This document shows positions 23,907-32,290 of a DNA stretch of 39,901 nucleotides, piece by piece. The number at the start of each line of letters is the position of its first letter. The stretch's first letter is position 1. Under the pieces are notes generated by a model, which saw only the letters and a program-made list of their open reading frames with translations, made no database searches and was not told the DNA's origin. Source of the stretch: Bacillota bacterium (GTDB taxonomy: Bacteria; Bacillota; Clostridia; Acetivibrionales; DSM-2933); the NCBI GenBank assembly GCA_023430975.1, contig JAEYYB010000103.1, forward strand, positions 1 through 39,901. The letters run 5' to 3'. The position numbers and the translations under genes are program-made.

Positions 23907-25736
23907 GTGAACAGCAGTAAAGGAAATAATAAATCTAAAAATAAGAATGTACAAAAAGTAGGACTGCAAGAAAAGCCCATAGCAAGGAATAAAACAATCC
24001 TTATAGTAATAGCTCTTTTAATTGCCAGGGTTTTGCTGACATTACTTCCAAGTCATAAGATTGATATAGGATTTTTAAAGTGGGAGGTTTCATATTTAGG
24101 GAATAACCCCCTTAAAAATTTTACTACAGATATACATTTTGTATATGGACCTGTTTATGCGTTTTTCCTATGGATATCGGGAGCCATCGTCAAAGCCTTT
24201 ACATTGCCTGATTTGGCACAGGAATTTATTATTAAAATATGGGCAGTGCTATTTGATTTTATTGCAGCCGCTTTTATTTATCTTATAGGTAAGAAGTACA
24301 ATAAAATCAGGCTCGGTATGGGACTTGCCATATTTTATGTGCTGAATCCTGCAATAGTTTTCAACTCATCAGTATGGGGGCAGTTTGATGGAATCACAGC
24401 AGCATTGTTTATTGGTGTAATATACTTCTTTAACATTAAAAAATCCAATATTGCTTTATTTGTATACGCTGTTGCAGCTCTTACTAAGCCGCAAGCCATA
24501 GCATTGTTTCCTTTGGTGGCAATATTGTACTTTAAGGATTTTCCATGGGCAAAATTTTCTGAGTATTTTAAGACAAAGGACAAAAATATCATTAAACCTG
24601 CATTAAAAAGCAGTTTCTTAAAGCTTGGAACTGGTTTTCTGGGATGTTTGCTTATTTATACTGCACTTATAACGCCTTTATATAAAGAAACTCCATTTTA
24701 TAGCATGAGGGAGCTAGATGTTTACGATAAAGATATGAAGAACATTTCTCAGGGCAAGCAGATAAATGCTTCTTCAACTGCTGAGGATAAGTTTTCCACA
24801 AGTAACCTGATGGATGGGAAGTATGGTGTGTTTGATACTTACTGGGCTTCCAAAAGAAATTCACCCCAATGGCTGGCACTTGACCTTGGCACGTCCATGG
24901 AGGTAGGGAGTGTGATACTGAATTGGGGTTTTGAATATGCCAAGGGATATAATGTTCAGGTTTCGGATGACTCAAATAAATGGACAACTGTATATTCTAC
25001 GGCAAATGGTGATGGAAAGGATGATAATATACCTCTCAATTCCGTTAAGGCAAGGTATGTAAAAGTTGAAATGGAAAATAGGCCGTTTCCATATGGGTTA
25101 TTCAATATTGATGAAAATTCAGGAGCTATAAAAAAAGCTGCATTTAAAGCTGTTGATTTCTATTACTGGCTTGTACATCATTATTCATCATCTCTGGACG
25201 ATTACCCTTTTGCAACTGCAAATGCGTTTAATTTGTGGACAATATTAGGAAAACAAATGGTGGATGACAGAACCCCTTCGCTTTTTGGTATTACCTACGG
25301 TACATGGGGATATATATTCCTTTATTGCATTGTATGGCTGTTAGCTTCAGCCTTGCTGCTAATTAAAAGAAAAAGTGCTTTAGCGTTGTATTTTTCAGCA
25401 TTTATTCTAACAGCAGGCATATTCCTGTTTGCTTCAAGGGTTCATGAAAGATACCTGCTCCCTGCAATAATAATGGCTATTGTGTGTATAATTTGGGATA
25501 AACGTATGTGGATTCCAGCGATTCTCACTACTGCTGCATGTTTGACAAATGAGTGGTATGTGTATTATGTACAGAATAAAAATCCTGATGCCCCATGGTT
25601 GGCACCGGATGATCCTATTTCACTTGTAGCTGCATGGGTAACCCTGCTGGTGGTGGTTGGTTCTATAGGGTATTTGATAATGCTTATAAGAAAGAAGGAT
25701 AAAAATCCGCAAAAAGCAGGGGTTAAAAAGAAATAG
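23907..25736 (+). CDS. GT-C-type membrane glycosyltransferase with embedded F5/8 type C (discoidin) domain
   Basis: The start is GTG 23907 (609 residues), with AAGGAGG seven bases upstream; the frame is open to 23874 but without support. A basic N terminus is followed by about ten membrane helices in the mannosyltransferase style. Acidic residues sit in the first outer loop, and HERYLLPA lies in the late helices, a motif of dolichyl/polyprenyl-phosphate-sugar-dependent GT-C enzymes. Between helices, at about residues 280-395, sits a discoidin-like carbohydrate-binding domain (INASSTAEDKFSTSNLMDG; WLALDLGTSMEVGSVILNW; YVKVEME). It would probably face outside and could hold the acceptor glycan. 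The likely role is glycan or protein glycosylation at the membrane. It stands alone, with a terminator after it. Confidence 0.8.
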   Translation: MNSSKGNNKSKNKNVQKVGLQEKPIARNKTILIVIALLIARVLLTLLPSHKIDIGFLKWEVSYLGNNPLKNFTTDIHFVYGPVYAFFLWISGAIVKAFTLPDLAQEFIIKIWAVLFDFIAAAFIYLIGKKYNKIRLGMGLAIFYVLNPAIVFNSSVWGQFDGITAALFIGVIYFFNIKKSNIALFVYAVAALTKPQAIALFPLVAILYFKDFPWAKFSEYFKTKDKNIIKPALKSSFLKLGTGFLGCLLIYTALITPLYKETPFYSMRELDVYDKDMKNISQGKQINASSTAEDKFSTSNLMDGKYGVFDTYWASKRNSPQWLALDLGTSMEVGSVILNWGFEYAKGYNVQVSDDSNKWTTVYSTANGDGKDDNIPLNSVKARYVKVEMENRPFPYGLFNIDENSGAIKKAAFKAVDFYYWLVHHYSSSLDDYPFATANAFNLWTILGKQMVDDRTPSLFGITYGTWGYIFLYCIVWLLASALLLIKRKSALALYFSAFILTAGIFLFASRVHERYLLPAIIMAIVCIIWDKRMWIPAILTTAACLTNEWYVYYVQNKNPDAPWLAPDDPISLVAAWVTLLVVVGSIGYLIMLIRKKDKNPQKAGVKKK

Positions 25737-25744
25737 AAAAACAT

Positions 25745-25798
25745 AGCACACCCTTTATTGCTTACCTATAGTAGGCTGCAGGGTGTGCTTATTTTTTA
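25745..25798 (+). terminator. Terminator of the GT-C gene
   Basis: A 10-bp stem AGCACACCCT with AGGGTGTGCT has an inner GC-paired loop and is followed by TATTTTTTAG. Confidence 0.9.
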
Positions 25799-26043
25799 GC
25801 TTTTAGCCAGATCCAGGCTAGAAGATGTCCTGTATACATCGACTGTACTGTTCACATTTGAAAATTGAAAGTAAAACTTGCAGCATCAGTTTTACTTTCG
25901 TTTGTAGCAACTATAACAAGCTGCTTGGAGTGGGTGTTTATCTGAGACATATATGATAAAGTTGTCAAATCATAAGCACTAATACTTGCGACTGATGTAT
26001 CAATACTGTTTTCATCAGCGGCACTGATGGTTGTTCCCGTCAA
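25796..26043 (-). pseudogene. Frameshifted C-terminal remnant of a secreted glycoside hydrolase
   Basis: On the minus strand an open frame reads SISAYDLTTLSYMSQINTHS, then KQLVIVATNES and FTFNF, a beta-strand pattern common at the end of cellulosomal glycosidases. It stops at a TGA. In another frame the sequence continues NVNSTVDVYRTSSSLDLAKS to a stop near 25796, so one indel has broken it. The catalytic part is missing upstream, where an R2 copy lies. The GH family cannot be fixed from this tail. Confidence 0.6.
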
Positions 26044-26096
26044 CTAGACAGTAAATAATGCGGCCTATTTGTGGGGTATACGATAAAGTGATGAAG

Positions 26097-26202
26097 TTTA
26101 GGCATGCCCCAAATATAACTTCCCGAATAATTTCGCTTTCTAAGTTAACTTAACTCATGAACACACGCTCAAAACGGGAAGTAATATTTCAACCATGCCT
26201 TA
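26097..26202 (+). repeat. R2 palindromic repeat, full copy 2
   Basis: The ends are TTTAGGCATG and CATGCCTTA. Inner arms AACTTCCCG and CGGGAAGTAA match, and the middle contains TTAACTTAACTCATGAACACACGC, a decayed version of the central hairpin of copy 1. It separates the hydrolase remnant from the LCP gene. Confidence 0.8.
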
Positions 26203-26219
26203 GCAAGAAGCGACATAAG

Positions 26220-27368
26220 TTATTTGCTGCCGGACTGGAAATAGCTTTTAACAATATTTTGTGATGCCTCATTATCTATTGTATAAAAAAGTGTGCTGCT
26301 GTTTATTTGCACTTTCCCTGGAAGTATAAACATATTAACGTCAGAAGGGTTTAATTTATGAAGATTTTTTATTAAGTTCAGACTATCACCTAAAGAGATA
26401 TTGGTCTCAGTGCCGGACGATATTATTTTGAAAATTTCATTAAATTTCGCGATATATTTGACATTAAGCTTTTGTTCGATTAATGCTTTAAGCATGTTTT
26501 GCTGAGCTTCAATCCTCTTTAGGTCACTTCCATCATAATGATTTAATAGGTTGCTTTTGAAATGTGACGTTTTCCTGAATCTCGTGAATTCAATTGCCTG
26601 TTTACCTGTAAGATGGTTTTGTCCCTTTTTGATGTGTATATGTAAATTTTGAATAGGATCATCATAATCCAAATCAAAAGGACTGTTAAAATCAACGCCA
26701 TCCAATAGATCTATAGATTTTTGTGCGGAAGATGTATCTAAGCAAATATAATATTTTATATTAACCTTTAGAAGTTCACCTACTACCCTTGAAACTACAT
26801 TAGGACCACCTTCATGGTAAACATGACTAAGTTTGGTTTGAGATCCATTCAAATTGACATTTGTGTCCCTTGGAATAGATAGTAAGCTCATTTGTGCATT
26901 TATAAGGTCATAATTGATTAAGATGATTGCATCTGTGTTTTTGTAGCTGTCATTACCTAGGAGAAGAATATTAATCGGGTGTGAAGCATCTTTAGCAGGT
27001 CCTGTTCCGGATTGTACATTATCAGTAAAATATTTGCCATAACCCAGGTATAAAAGTGCCATGCATATAAAGATTATTGCTGCAACAGGTTTAAGAACTC
27101 TTTTAAATACATGAAGTTGACGAAATAGCTTAAATTTACTCTTTTTATCAATGTATCTGCTTTTGTAAATTGAGTTTAATACTTTATCATCAATACTCTT
27201 ATCAGCAGCGGCTTCGCTTTTGAGAAAATTTCGGGCATTTATGAGAGTATCAACTGTTTTTCTGCAATCCTCACAAACCTTAATATGATCTGCCAAATCT
27301 TTTGCAGTTTCATCAGACAAAGCACCATCAACATAGAGCACTATGTCATCAAAATTATTACATTTCAT
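26220..27368 (-). CDS. Anti-sigma zinc finger fused to an LCP (LytR-CpsA-Psr) domain
   Basis: The protein has 382 residues. The N terminus (about 1-45) is a zf-HC2 anti-sigma zinc finger, with HIKVCEDC giving H-x3-C-x2-C. A cytoplasmic stretch follows, with one membrane helix at about 90-108. An extracytoplasmic LCP domain spans about 128-380: NILLLGNDS, ALILINYD-type strand, LLSIPRDTNVN, LSHVYHEGG and AIEFTRFRKTS. LCP enzymes attach wall polymers from undecaprenyl carriers to peptidoglycan. The start codon overlaps the end of the ECF sigma gene by 11 bases, so this is very likely its membrane anti-sigma factor. The fusion could let the LCP part sense the wall or a glycan intermediate. That last step is inference. 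Confidence 0.88.
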   Translation of the reverse strand: MKCNNFDDIVLYVDGALSDETAKDLADHIKVCEDCRKTVDTLINARNFLKSEAAADKSIDDKVLNSIYKSRYIDKKSKFKLFRQLHVFKRVLKPVAAIIFICMALLYLGYGKYFTDNVQSGTGPAKDASHPINILLLGNDSYKNTDAIILINYDLINAQMSLLSIPRDTNVNLNGSQTKLSHVYHEGGPNVVSRVVGELLKVNIKYYICLDTSSAQKSIDLLDGVDFNSPFDLDYDDPIQNLHIHIKKGQNHLTGKQAIEFTRFRKTSHFKSNLLNHYDGSDLKRIEAQQNMLKALIEQKLNVKYIAKFNEIFKIISSGTETNISLGDSLNLIKNLHKLNPSDVNMFILPGKVQINSSTLFYTIDNEASQNIVKSYFQSGSK

Positions 27369-27993
27369 GAATTATCCCTCCTTTTGGTTCGCTATAATTA
27401 TTTACAAGGGATTTCTTAGCCCTCATAACCCTGACTTTTGCATTTTCCGGGGACATTTTAAGAACCTCGCCTATCTCCTTATATGAAAATCCTTGGACAT
27501 ACTTAAGGATTAAAGCCATCTTTTGGTCAACCTTCAGAGAGTCTAGCATTTTAAGTACTTCCAGCTTGGTTTCCATATTTTCGAAAGCTCTTTCCGGGTC
27601 TGTAGCTGATGTATTTATTGAAGCGTTTAATATGTCCTGATAATTTTTTGATTCCCTGTTTTTTTTCTTATAATATTCTGTTTTAAACACATTTACTGCT
27701 ATTTTAAAAATCCATGTAGAAAAGCACCATTTACTGTTATACTGATAGAGGTTATTATAGGCCCTTACAAAAACCTCCTGGGTCATGTCCTCGGAGTCTT
27801 CCCTCGAAAATGTCATTTTCAAAAGGAAATTGTAAATACGGTTTCTATACATGGACATTAGAACTTCAAATGATTTTATATCTCCATCAAGAATATTCGA
27901 AACTAACTGGGCTTCATGTTCCAAACTCCTCTCACCACCAATCCATATATTTTCGTTATCATGATAACATACTTTATACTTTATAACTTTCAA
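27358..27993 (-). CDS. ECF-type RNA polymerase sigma factor
   Basis: The frame of 211 residues contains region 2 (FEVLMSMYRNRIYNFLLKMT, EDMTQEVFVRAYNNL) and region 4 (ALILKYVQGFSYKEIGEVLK, VRVMRAKKSL). This is the standard pair for group 4 sigma factors. The first 23 residues are unlike the family, and a TTG at 27924 (LEHEAQLVSN) may be the real start, with GGTGG upstream. It overlaps the zf-HC2/LCP gene, which is expected to hold it inactive at the membrane. Target promoters are not evident, although autoregulation is usual. Confidence 0.9.
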   Translation of the reverse strand: MKVIKYKVCYHDNENIWIGGERSLEHEAQLVSNILDGDIKSFEVLMSMYRNRIYNFLLKMTFSREDSEDMTQEVFVRAYNNLYQYNSKWCFSTWIFKIAVNVFKTEYYKKKNRESKNYQDILNASINTSATDPERAFENMETKLEVLKMLDSLKVDQKMALILKYVQGFSYKEIGEVLKMSPENAKVRVMRAKKSLVNNYSEPKGGIIHEM

Positions 27994-28075
27994 ATAAGTA
28001 ACAGCAAATGAAAATAATTTTAAAGTTCATTGTACATAAATAGGTGGTATAATTCTATCAAGGGTGGTGATTTAA

Positions 28076-28678
28076 ATGTGCGGAAGGTTTTTGCTGCTAA
28101 CAGATGATGACTTTAGAGAAATAAAAAACTTTGTCAGTGAAATATCTGAAAGGTATAAGGAAGAGGTAAACGGTGAGGTGTTTCCCACTGCCAACATACC
28201 GACTGTATATTCCCATAATGGCAGAAACATACTGAGTACTGCAAAATGGGGTTTTCCCAACTTTAAAAGTTCAGGTGTTATTATTAATGCTAGGGCAGAA
28301 ACGGTGGCTGATAAGCCAATGTTCAGGAGGTCATTTGCTTCAAAGCGATGTCTGGTGCCGGCTAATGGGTATTACGAATGGTTGACACATGATAACAAGA
28401 CGAAAACCAAGTATCTCATAAAGGTTAAAGATAAATCTATTTTTTATATGGCTGGTTTGTACAATATATTCACTGATGCCAGCGGCAATCCTTATGCTGC
28501 AATAGCTATCATCACTACAGAGGCTAATTCTGATATTTCATTTATACATGATCGTATGCCAGTGATTTTAAACGATGAATCTGTTAATCCATGGCTGGAT
28601 GCAAATAATGATATATCTACAATTCAAAAGCTTATGAGCCCTTTTCCAGTTGGAAAAATCAATTATTTTGCTGTTTAG
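28076..28678 (+). CDS. YedK/HMCES-type SOS response-associated protein
   Basis: The 200-residue protein starts MCGRF, with catalytic Cys2 exposed after Met removal. It has the conserved N (INARAETV), E (NGYYEW) and H (HDRMPVIL) residues of the SRAP family. These proteins form a thiazolidine crosslink with abasic sites in single-stranded DNA and so protect them from strand breakage. GGTGGTG provides the ribosome site. The gene stands alone, divergent from the ECF sigma operon. I see no clear LexA box upstream. Confidence 0.93.
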   Translation: MCGRFLLLTDDDFREIKNFVSEISERYKEEVNGEVFPTANIPTVYSHNGRNILSTAKWGFPNFKSSGVIINARAETVADKPMFRRSFASKRCLVPANGYYEWLTHDNKTKTKYLIKVKDKSIFYMAGLYNIFTDASGNPYAAIAIITTEANSDISFIHDRMPVILNDESVNPWLDANNDISTIQKLMSPFPVGKINYFAV

Positions 28679-28831
28679 GATATATTTATTTAAACAACAT
28701 TTCAAATTTATTTACATACATTTCATAGTAAGTTTTCTACATCTCACACTGAATCAAAGATTTTAATTCCTATTCGTTATATATTTTATTCATAAGAAAT
28801 CCAATAAAATAACGGACTGGGGGGAATTAAA

Positions 28832-29683
28832 ATGTTTAAAATCCATCTTAAGGCTTATAATGGGCAGTACATGTGTGCAGAAAACGGCGGTGGATGTGAA
28901 GTTGTAGCAAACAGGAGCAGGGCAGCAGAGTGGGAGACCTTTACAATTCATGATGAGAACGGCGGAAAACTTGAAAGTGGAGATATGATTTATCTTACCT
29001 CCTGTAGTGGTAAGTTTATGTGTGCTGAAGGTGGAGGAGGTAGAGAAGTAGTTGCAAATAGAGAAAACCCATCAATTTGGGAAAAATTTTGTATTCAGAA
29101 AGCTAATGGCAGCGGAGAAATTAGAAACGGAGATTCTGTTTACCTAAGGTGTTTCAACGGACAGTTCGTATGTGCAGAAAATGGCGGTGGACGCGAAGTT
29201 GTTGCCAATAGAGACAGGGCTGCAGAATGGGAAACATTTGTTATTGAAATTATCGGAGGGGGATGTGTATTGCCCATTAGAGTAACAAAGTATACAAAAG
29301 TACTAACAGCGGGACATATGGAAACTACAGCAGTTCTTAATGCGGATGGTAAAATATATGGTCAAACCACAACCTGGTCCACTTGGAAACTGAGAGGTTT
29401 TACAGGAACAGTACTTTTATTGGTCGCAGACGAAAGTGGAAATGTACTGTTTCGTTCCAACAAGCATACTTTTGGTGTTGACGGAACATGGGTACCTGGC
29501 AAGCAATCAAGACGTACAGACTTATGGGAAGAGCAGATGGACGCATCAACGGCTCAAAAAGCTTCTAGCGTAACAATCCTGCAATTCCATGATCCTAAAA
29601 ACCGCTTCTGGGATGCATTAAACGAAGCAGTTGAAAAAGGGAAAACAGTAGCTGAGATTGCCAAGGTTATTGCTGTGATATAA
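28832..29683 (+). CDS. Fascin-like beta-trefoil repeat protein with unknown C-terminal domain
   Basis: The protein has 283 residues, with GGGGGGAA about eight bases before the ATG. Residues 1-145 hold three repeats of about 47 residues, each with GxxMCAE/FVCAE, GGGxEVVANR and a closing WExFxI strand. This is the beta-trefoil pattern of fascin-like and related lectin domains. Residues 150-283 form a second domain, with TKYTKVLTAGHMETTAVLNA and TWSTWKLRGFTGTVLL; I do not recognise it. There is no signal peptide or anchor, so it is either cytoplasmic or released by lysis. Carbohydrate or protein binding is possible. It is monocistronic. Confidence 0.75.
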   Translation: MFKIHLKAYNGQYMCAENGGGCEVVANRSRAAEWETFTIHDENGGKLESGDMIYLTSCSGKFMCAEGGGGREVVANRENPSIWEKFCIQKANGSGEIRNGDSVYLRCFNGQFVCAENGGGREVVANRDRAAEWETFVIEIIGGGCVLPIRVTKYTKVLTAGHMETTAVLNADGKIYGQTTTWSTWKLRGFTGTVLLLVADESGNVLFRSNKHTFGVDGTWVPGKQSRRTDLWEEQMDASTAQKASSVTILQFHDPKNRFWDALNEAVEKGKTVAEIAKVIAVI

Positions 29684-29827
29684 GAAGTTTGTGTTGTGAT
29701 TTTTAGCCCAAGTAATTATGGATACTGTTAATAAAATATACAAAGATATGATGGTACTTATGGTTTTTCAGAAGATTGAGGATGTTAAGAAAATATATGA
29801 AATGTTGCTAAAGGGTTACGAATTTTG

Positions 29828-29970
29828 TTGACATTGAGTGCAAAGATTGATACAATATGAATGTAACTCATCGGTTACTTTACATATATCACTTCATACT
29901 CAATAGATAAATCCCGAAAAAAGCACCTGGCATAGTCCAACTTATTTGGATTTATGTCAGGTGCCTTTTT
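29828..29970 (+). ncRNA. Candidate small RNA of about 110 nt
   Basis: A near-perfect SigA promoter (TTGACA 29828-29833, 17-base spacer, TACAAT 29851-29856) predicts a start near 29863. A strong terminator stem (GCACCTGGCATA, 29923-29934, with TATGTCAGGTGC, 29953-29964) and T run follow about 100 bases later. No ORF with a ribosome site lies between. The stem could also serve as terminator for the convergent kimA gene. A short frame at 29718-29831 upstream lacks a ribosome site and is not called. Confidence 0.45.
29923..29970. terminator. Bidirectional terminator between candidate RNA and kimA
   Basis: A 12-bp stem has CTTTTT on the plus side and TTTTTTC on the minus side. It lies 25 bases after the kimA stop codon. 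Confidence 0.85.
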
Positions 29971-29994
29971 CGATGTATGGCAAATTATGGTTTA

Positions 29995-31863
29995 CTATTT
30001 ATACTTGGCACTGGTTAATACATACTCATCGTCCTTCAACTGCAAAGGCATTGTAGCTAAAACAATATGTTTATGCTTTAAAAGCTCTTTTTCAATAAAT
30101 ATCCGGGTCTGATTGTGTAAGATCCTGTGCCACCCGCGTTTGACGGAAAACTGCGGAAGCACTACGGTTATCATGTCACCTTTATTATAATCATATTCCG
30201 TTGATTCTATAAACTTAAGTAAAGGCTCAACAACCCTCCTGAACGGAGAATATTTTACAACCAGTGGGATATCCGTATTCAGTCTTTCATATTTTTCTCT
30301 GACTTCATCACCGCTTTCCTCGTCAATTGCAACACAAAATGCAACAACATTATCGGAAATTGTCCTGGCAAACCTTAGTGCCCTGATGCTTGATTTATTA
30401 ATGCTTGCAATGGGTACTATTACCCGGTTTGTGTATATATCACGAGTTATATTTATTTCATCCAGTTCCTCATTTTTAATCCTTAATTGCATTTTAACAG
30501 CAACATAGTGTTTTTTAACCTTTAGCATCAGGTATATAAGAACAGGTATTAAAAATACGACTACCCATGCACCTTCCTCAAACTTTGTAATAGCTATAAT
30601 GATAACAGCTATTGCAGTTACCAGTGCTCCTGTGCAGTTTAATACAGCTTTTGGCATCCAATTTTTTCCGTGAACCCTTTTCCATCTTAAAAACATACCC
30701 GATTGTGACAGCGTAAAAGAAATAAAAACACCAATTGCATAAAGTCCCATCAGTGAAGATACCTTTGCTTTAAATAACACAATCAATAGAATAGAAATAG
30801 CTGAAAGTACAATTATACCGTTGGAGTAACTAAGCCTGTCACCTTTCATGCTTAACTGCCTTGGCACATAGCCTTCTTTTGCCATAACGGCAACAAGCAT
30901 TGGAAAACCTGAAAATGCTGTATTAGCTGCCATAACAAGTATTATAAAGGTTGTTGCCATAACGTAATAATACATAAATCCTTTTCCAAACACCTCTTCG
31001 GCTATTAAAACAAGCATGGCGTTATTCTCATCAGGCACAACATGATAGAAGTTTGCAAGTATGGATGTGCCGCCAAAAAGAGTGAAAATAACTATGGATA
31101 GCAACAAAAGCACTGTACGGGCATATTTGGTGGAAGGTTCTTTAAAATTGGGAACTGCATTACTTACAGCTTCTACACCGGTTAATGCTGTGCAGCCATT
31201 GGAAAATGCCTTTAACAGCAAAATTAGTGTAATAGGTTCTCCCACTGATCTTATGGTTGGCTCAGGAGGAACATATCCACCTTTAATTTTAAAAAAACCT
31301 GCAATAAACATGGCTATCAATGCAACAATGAAGGCATATGCAGGTATACCAAAAATTGTTGATGACTCTCTTATACCTCTAAGATTCCCAAGCATTAGTA
31401 TCAATACCATTACTACGCAGAGCGGAATAGTAAAGCTTCTTAACTGCGAAAAAGCGGAAGTGACTTGTGCAATACCCGATGATACACTAACCGCTACCGT
31501 CATTACATAGTCTACAGACAAAGCTGCACCGGCGGTTACCCCTGCAAGTATGCCTATGTTTTCTTTTGCAACAATATATGCCCCGCCGCCGCCTGGATAG
31601 CATTGAATTGTTTGCCTGTATGAAAGGGTAAGAAGTATGAGAAGTCCTATTATAAAGCACGATATAATTGTCAGTTGACCGTATGCCAGAAATCCAATAG
31701 CAGGAATCAGCACCATCAGTATTTCCTGTCCTGCATAAGCAACTGAAGAAATGGCATCACTTGCCAAAATAGGCAGTCCCCATAAAATACCATACTTTTC
31801 TTCGCCCATTAATTCATTTTTTAAAGGCCTTCCTATTAAAACTCTTTTTAAATCTTTAAACAT
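29995..31863 (-). CDS. kimA: KimA/YdaO-type high-affinity potassium transporter (APC superfamily)
   Basis: The start is ATG 31863 (MFKDLKRVLIGRPL, 622 residues) with AAGGTGG upstream; the frame open to 31878 is not needed. Twelve membrane helices make up the first 430 residues or so, with LASDAISSVAYAGQEI and PGGGGAYIVAKEN motifs typical of KimA. A soluble C-terminal UspA-like domain (about 465-622) follows. KimA imports K+ with protons and is inhibited by cyclic di-AMP through this tail. I looked for the ydaO/c-di-AMP riboswitch upstream and did not see it. A 45-residue membrane mini-protein gene precedes it by 54 bases, and a two-component system is divergent. Confidence 0.88.
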   Translation of the reverse strand: MFKDLKRVLIGRPLKNELMGEEKYGILWGLPILASDAISSVAYAGQEILMVLIPAIGFLAYGQLTIISCFIIGLLILLTLSYRQTIQCYPGGGGAYIVAKENIGILAGVTAGAALSVDYVMTVAVSVSSGIAQVTSAFSQLRSFTIPLCVVMVLILMLGNLRGIRESSTIFGIPAYAFIVALIAMFIAGFFKIKGGYVPPEPTIRSVGEPITLILLLKAFSNGCTALTGVEAVSNAVPNFKEPSTKYARTVLLLLSIVIFTLFGGTSILANFYHVVPDENNAMLVLIAEEVFGKGFMYYYVMATTFIILVMAANTAFSGFPMLVAVMAKEGYVPRQLSMKGDRLSYSNGIIVLSAISILLIVLFKAKVSSLMGLYAIGVFISFTLSQSGMFLRWKRVHGKNWMPKAVLNCTGALVTAIAVIIIAITKFEEGAWVVVFLIPVLIYLMLKVKKHYVAVKMQLRIKNEELDEINITRDIYTNRVIVPIASINKSSIRALRFARTISDNVVAFCVAIDEESGDEVREKYERLNTDIPLVVKYSPFRRVVEPLLKFIESTEYDYNKGDMITVVLPQFSVKRGWHRILHNQTRIFIEKELLKHKHIVLATMPLQLKDDEYVLTSAKYK

Positions 31864-31917
31864 ATAACCCACCTTCATATCTACACTTTTTTTTCAAATT
31901 TAGGCCTGACTTATTTT

Positions 31918-32055
31918 CTAATCATCATCTTCCTCATCGAATGTATATGTTTTAGAAACCTCACATCTGTCAACTAAGTTAGCTGCTTTACCCAGTAAAA
32001 ACAAAGAGACTAAAGTAATAGAAATCATACCAATTTTAGATAATATGCCGTCCAT
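31918..32055 (-). CDS. Membrane mini-protein of 45 residues upstream of kimA
   Basis: GAGGTGAGG stands just before ATG 32055. The product begins MDGILSKIGMISITLVSLFL, one hydrophobic helix at about residues 7-22. A short basic segment with one Cys follows, and the tail is very acidic (DEEDDD). The gene lies 54 bases before kimA on the same strand with no terminator between, so the two are probably co-transcribed. By analogy with KdpF-like subunits it could stabilise or tune the transporter; this is inference and I know no family for it. Confidence 0.6.
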   Translation of the reverse strand: MDGILSKIGMISITLVSLFLLGKAANLVDRCEVSKTYTFDEEDDD

Positions 32056-32249
32056 TAAACCTCACCTCTTCCATCTCTTTATAAATAGGGCAACTCTTAA
32101 TGATTATAATTCCATATGGATAGATAACTAAAGCCTCATAATCTTCAATAGATACTTTTGCCTATAGGATCTAAACCTGTTTGAGCAGGTTATCACCATA
32201 AATCATAGCCTTATCATTATTATTTCGAATTAAAATATAGTTAAGAATG

Positions 32250-32278
32250 TTGATAAATAAACTATTCAAAATTATACT
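32250..32278 (+). promoter_or_regulatory. SigA-type promoter upstream of the histidine kinase gene
   Basis: TTGATA, a 17-base spacer and TATACT are present. A start site near 32285 would leave almost no leader for ATG 32291, which raises the possibility that translation begins at ATG 32336 instead. Confidence 0.45.
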
Positions 32279-32290
32279 AAAAGGTAAGGA

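Noticed and set aside
29718..29831. 37-codon plus-strand frame after the fascin-like gene
   Set aside because: No ribosome site, no recognisable protein pattern, and it ends inside the promoter of the candidate RNA.
31864..32290. c-di-AMP (ydaO) riboswitch upstream of kimA
   Set aside because: I searched the leader for the conserved riboswitch blocks and did not see them; the region instead encodes a 45-residue peptide.
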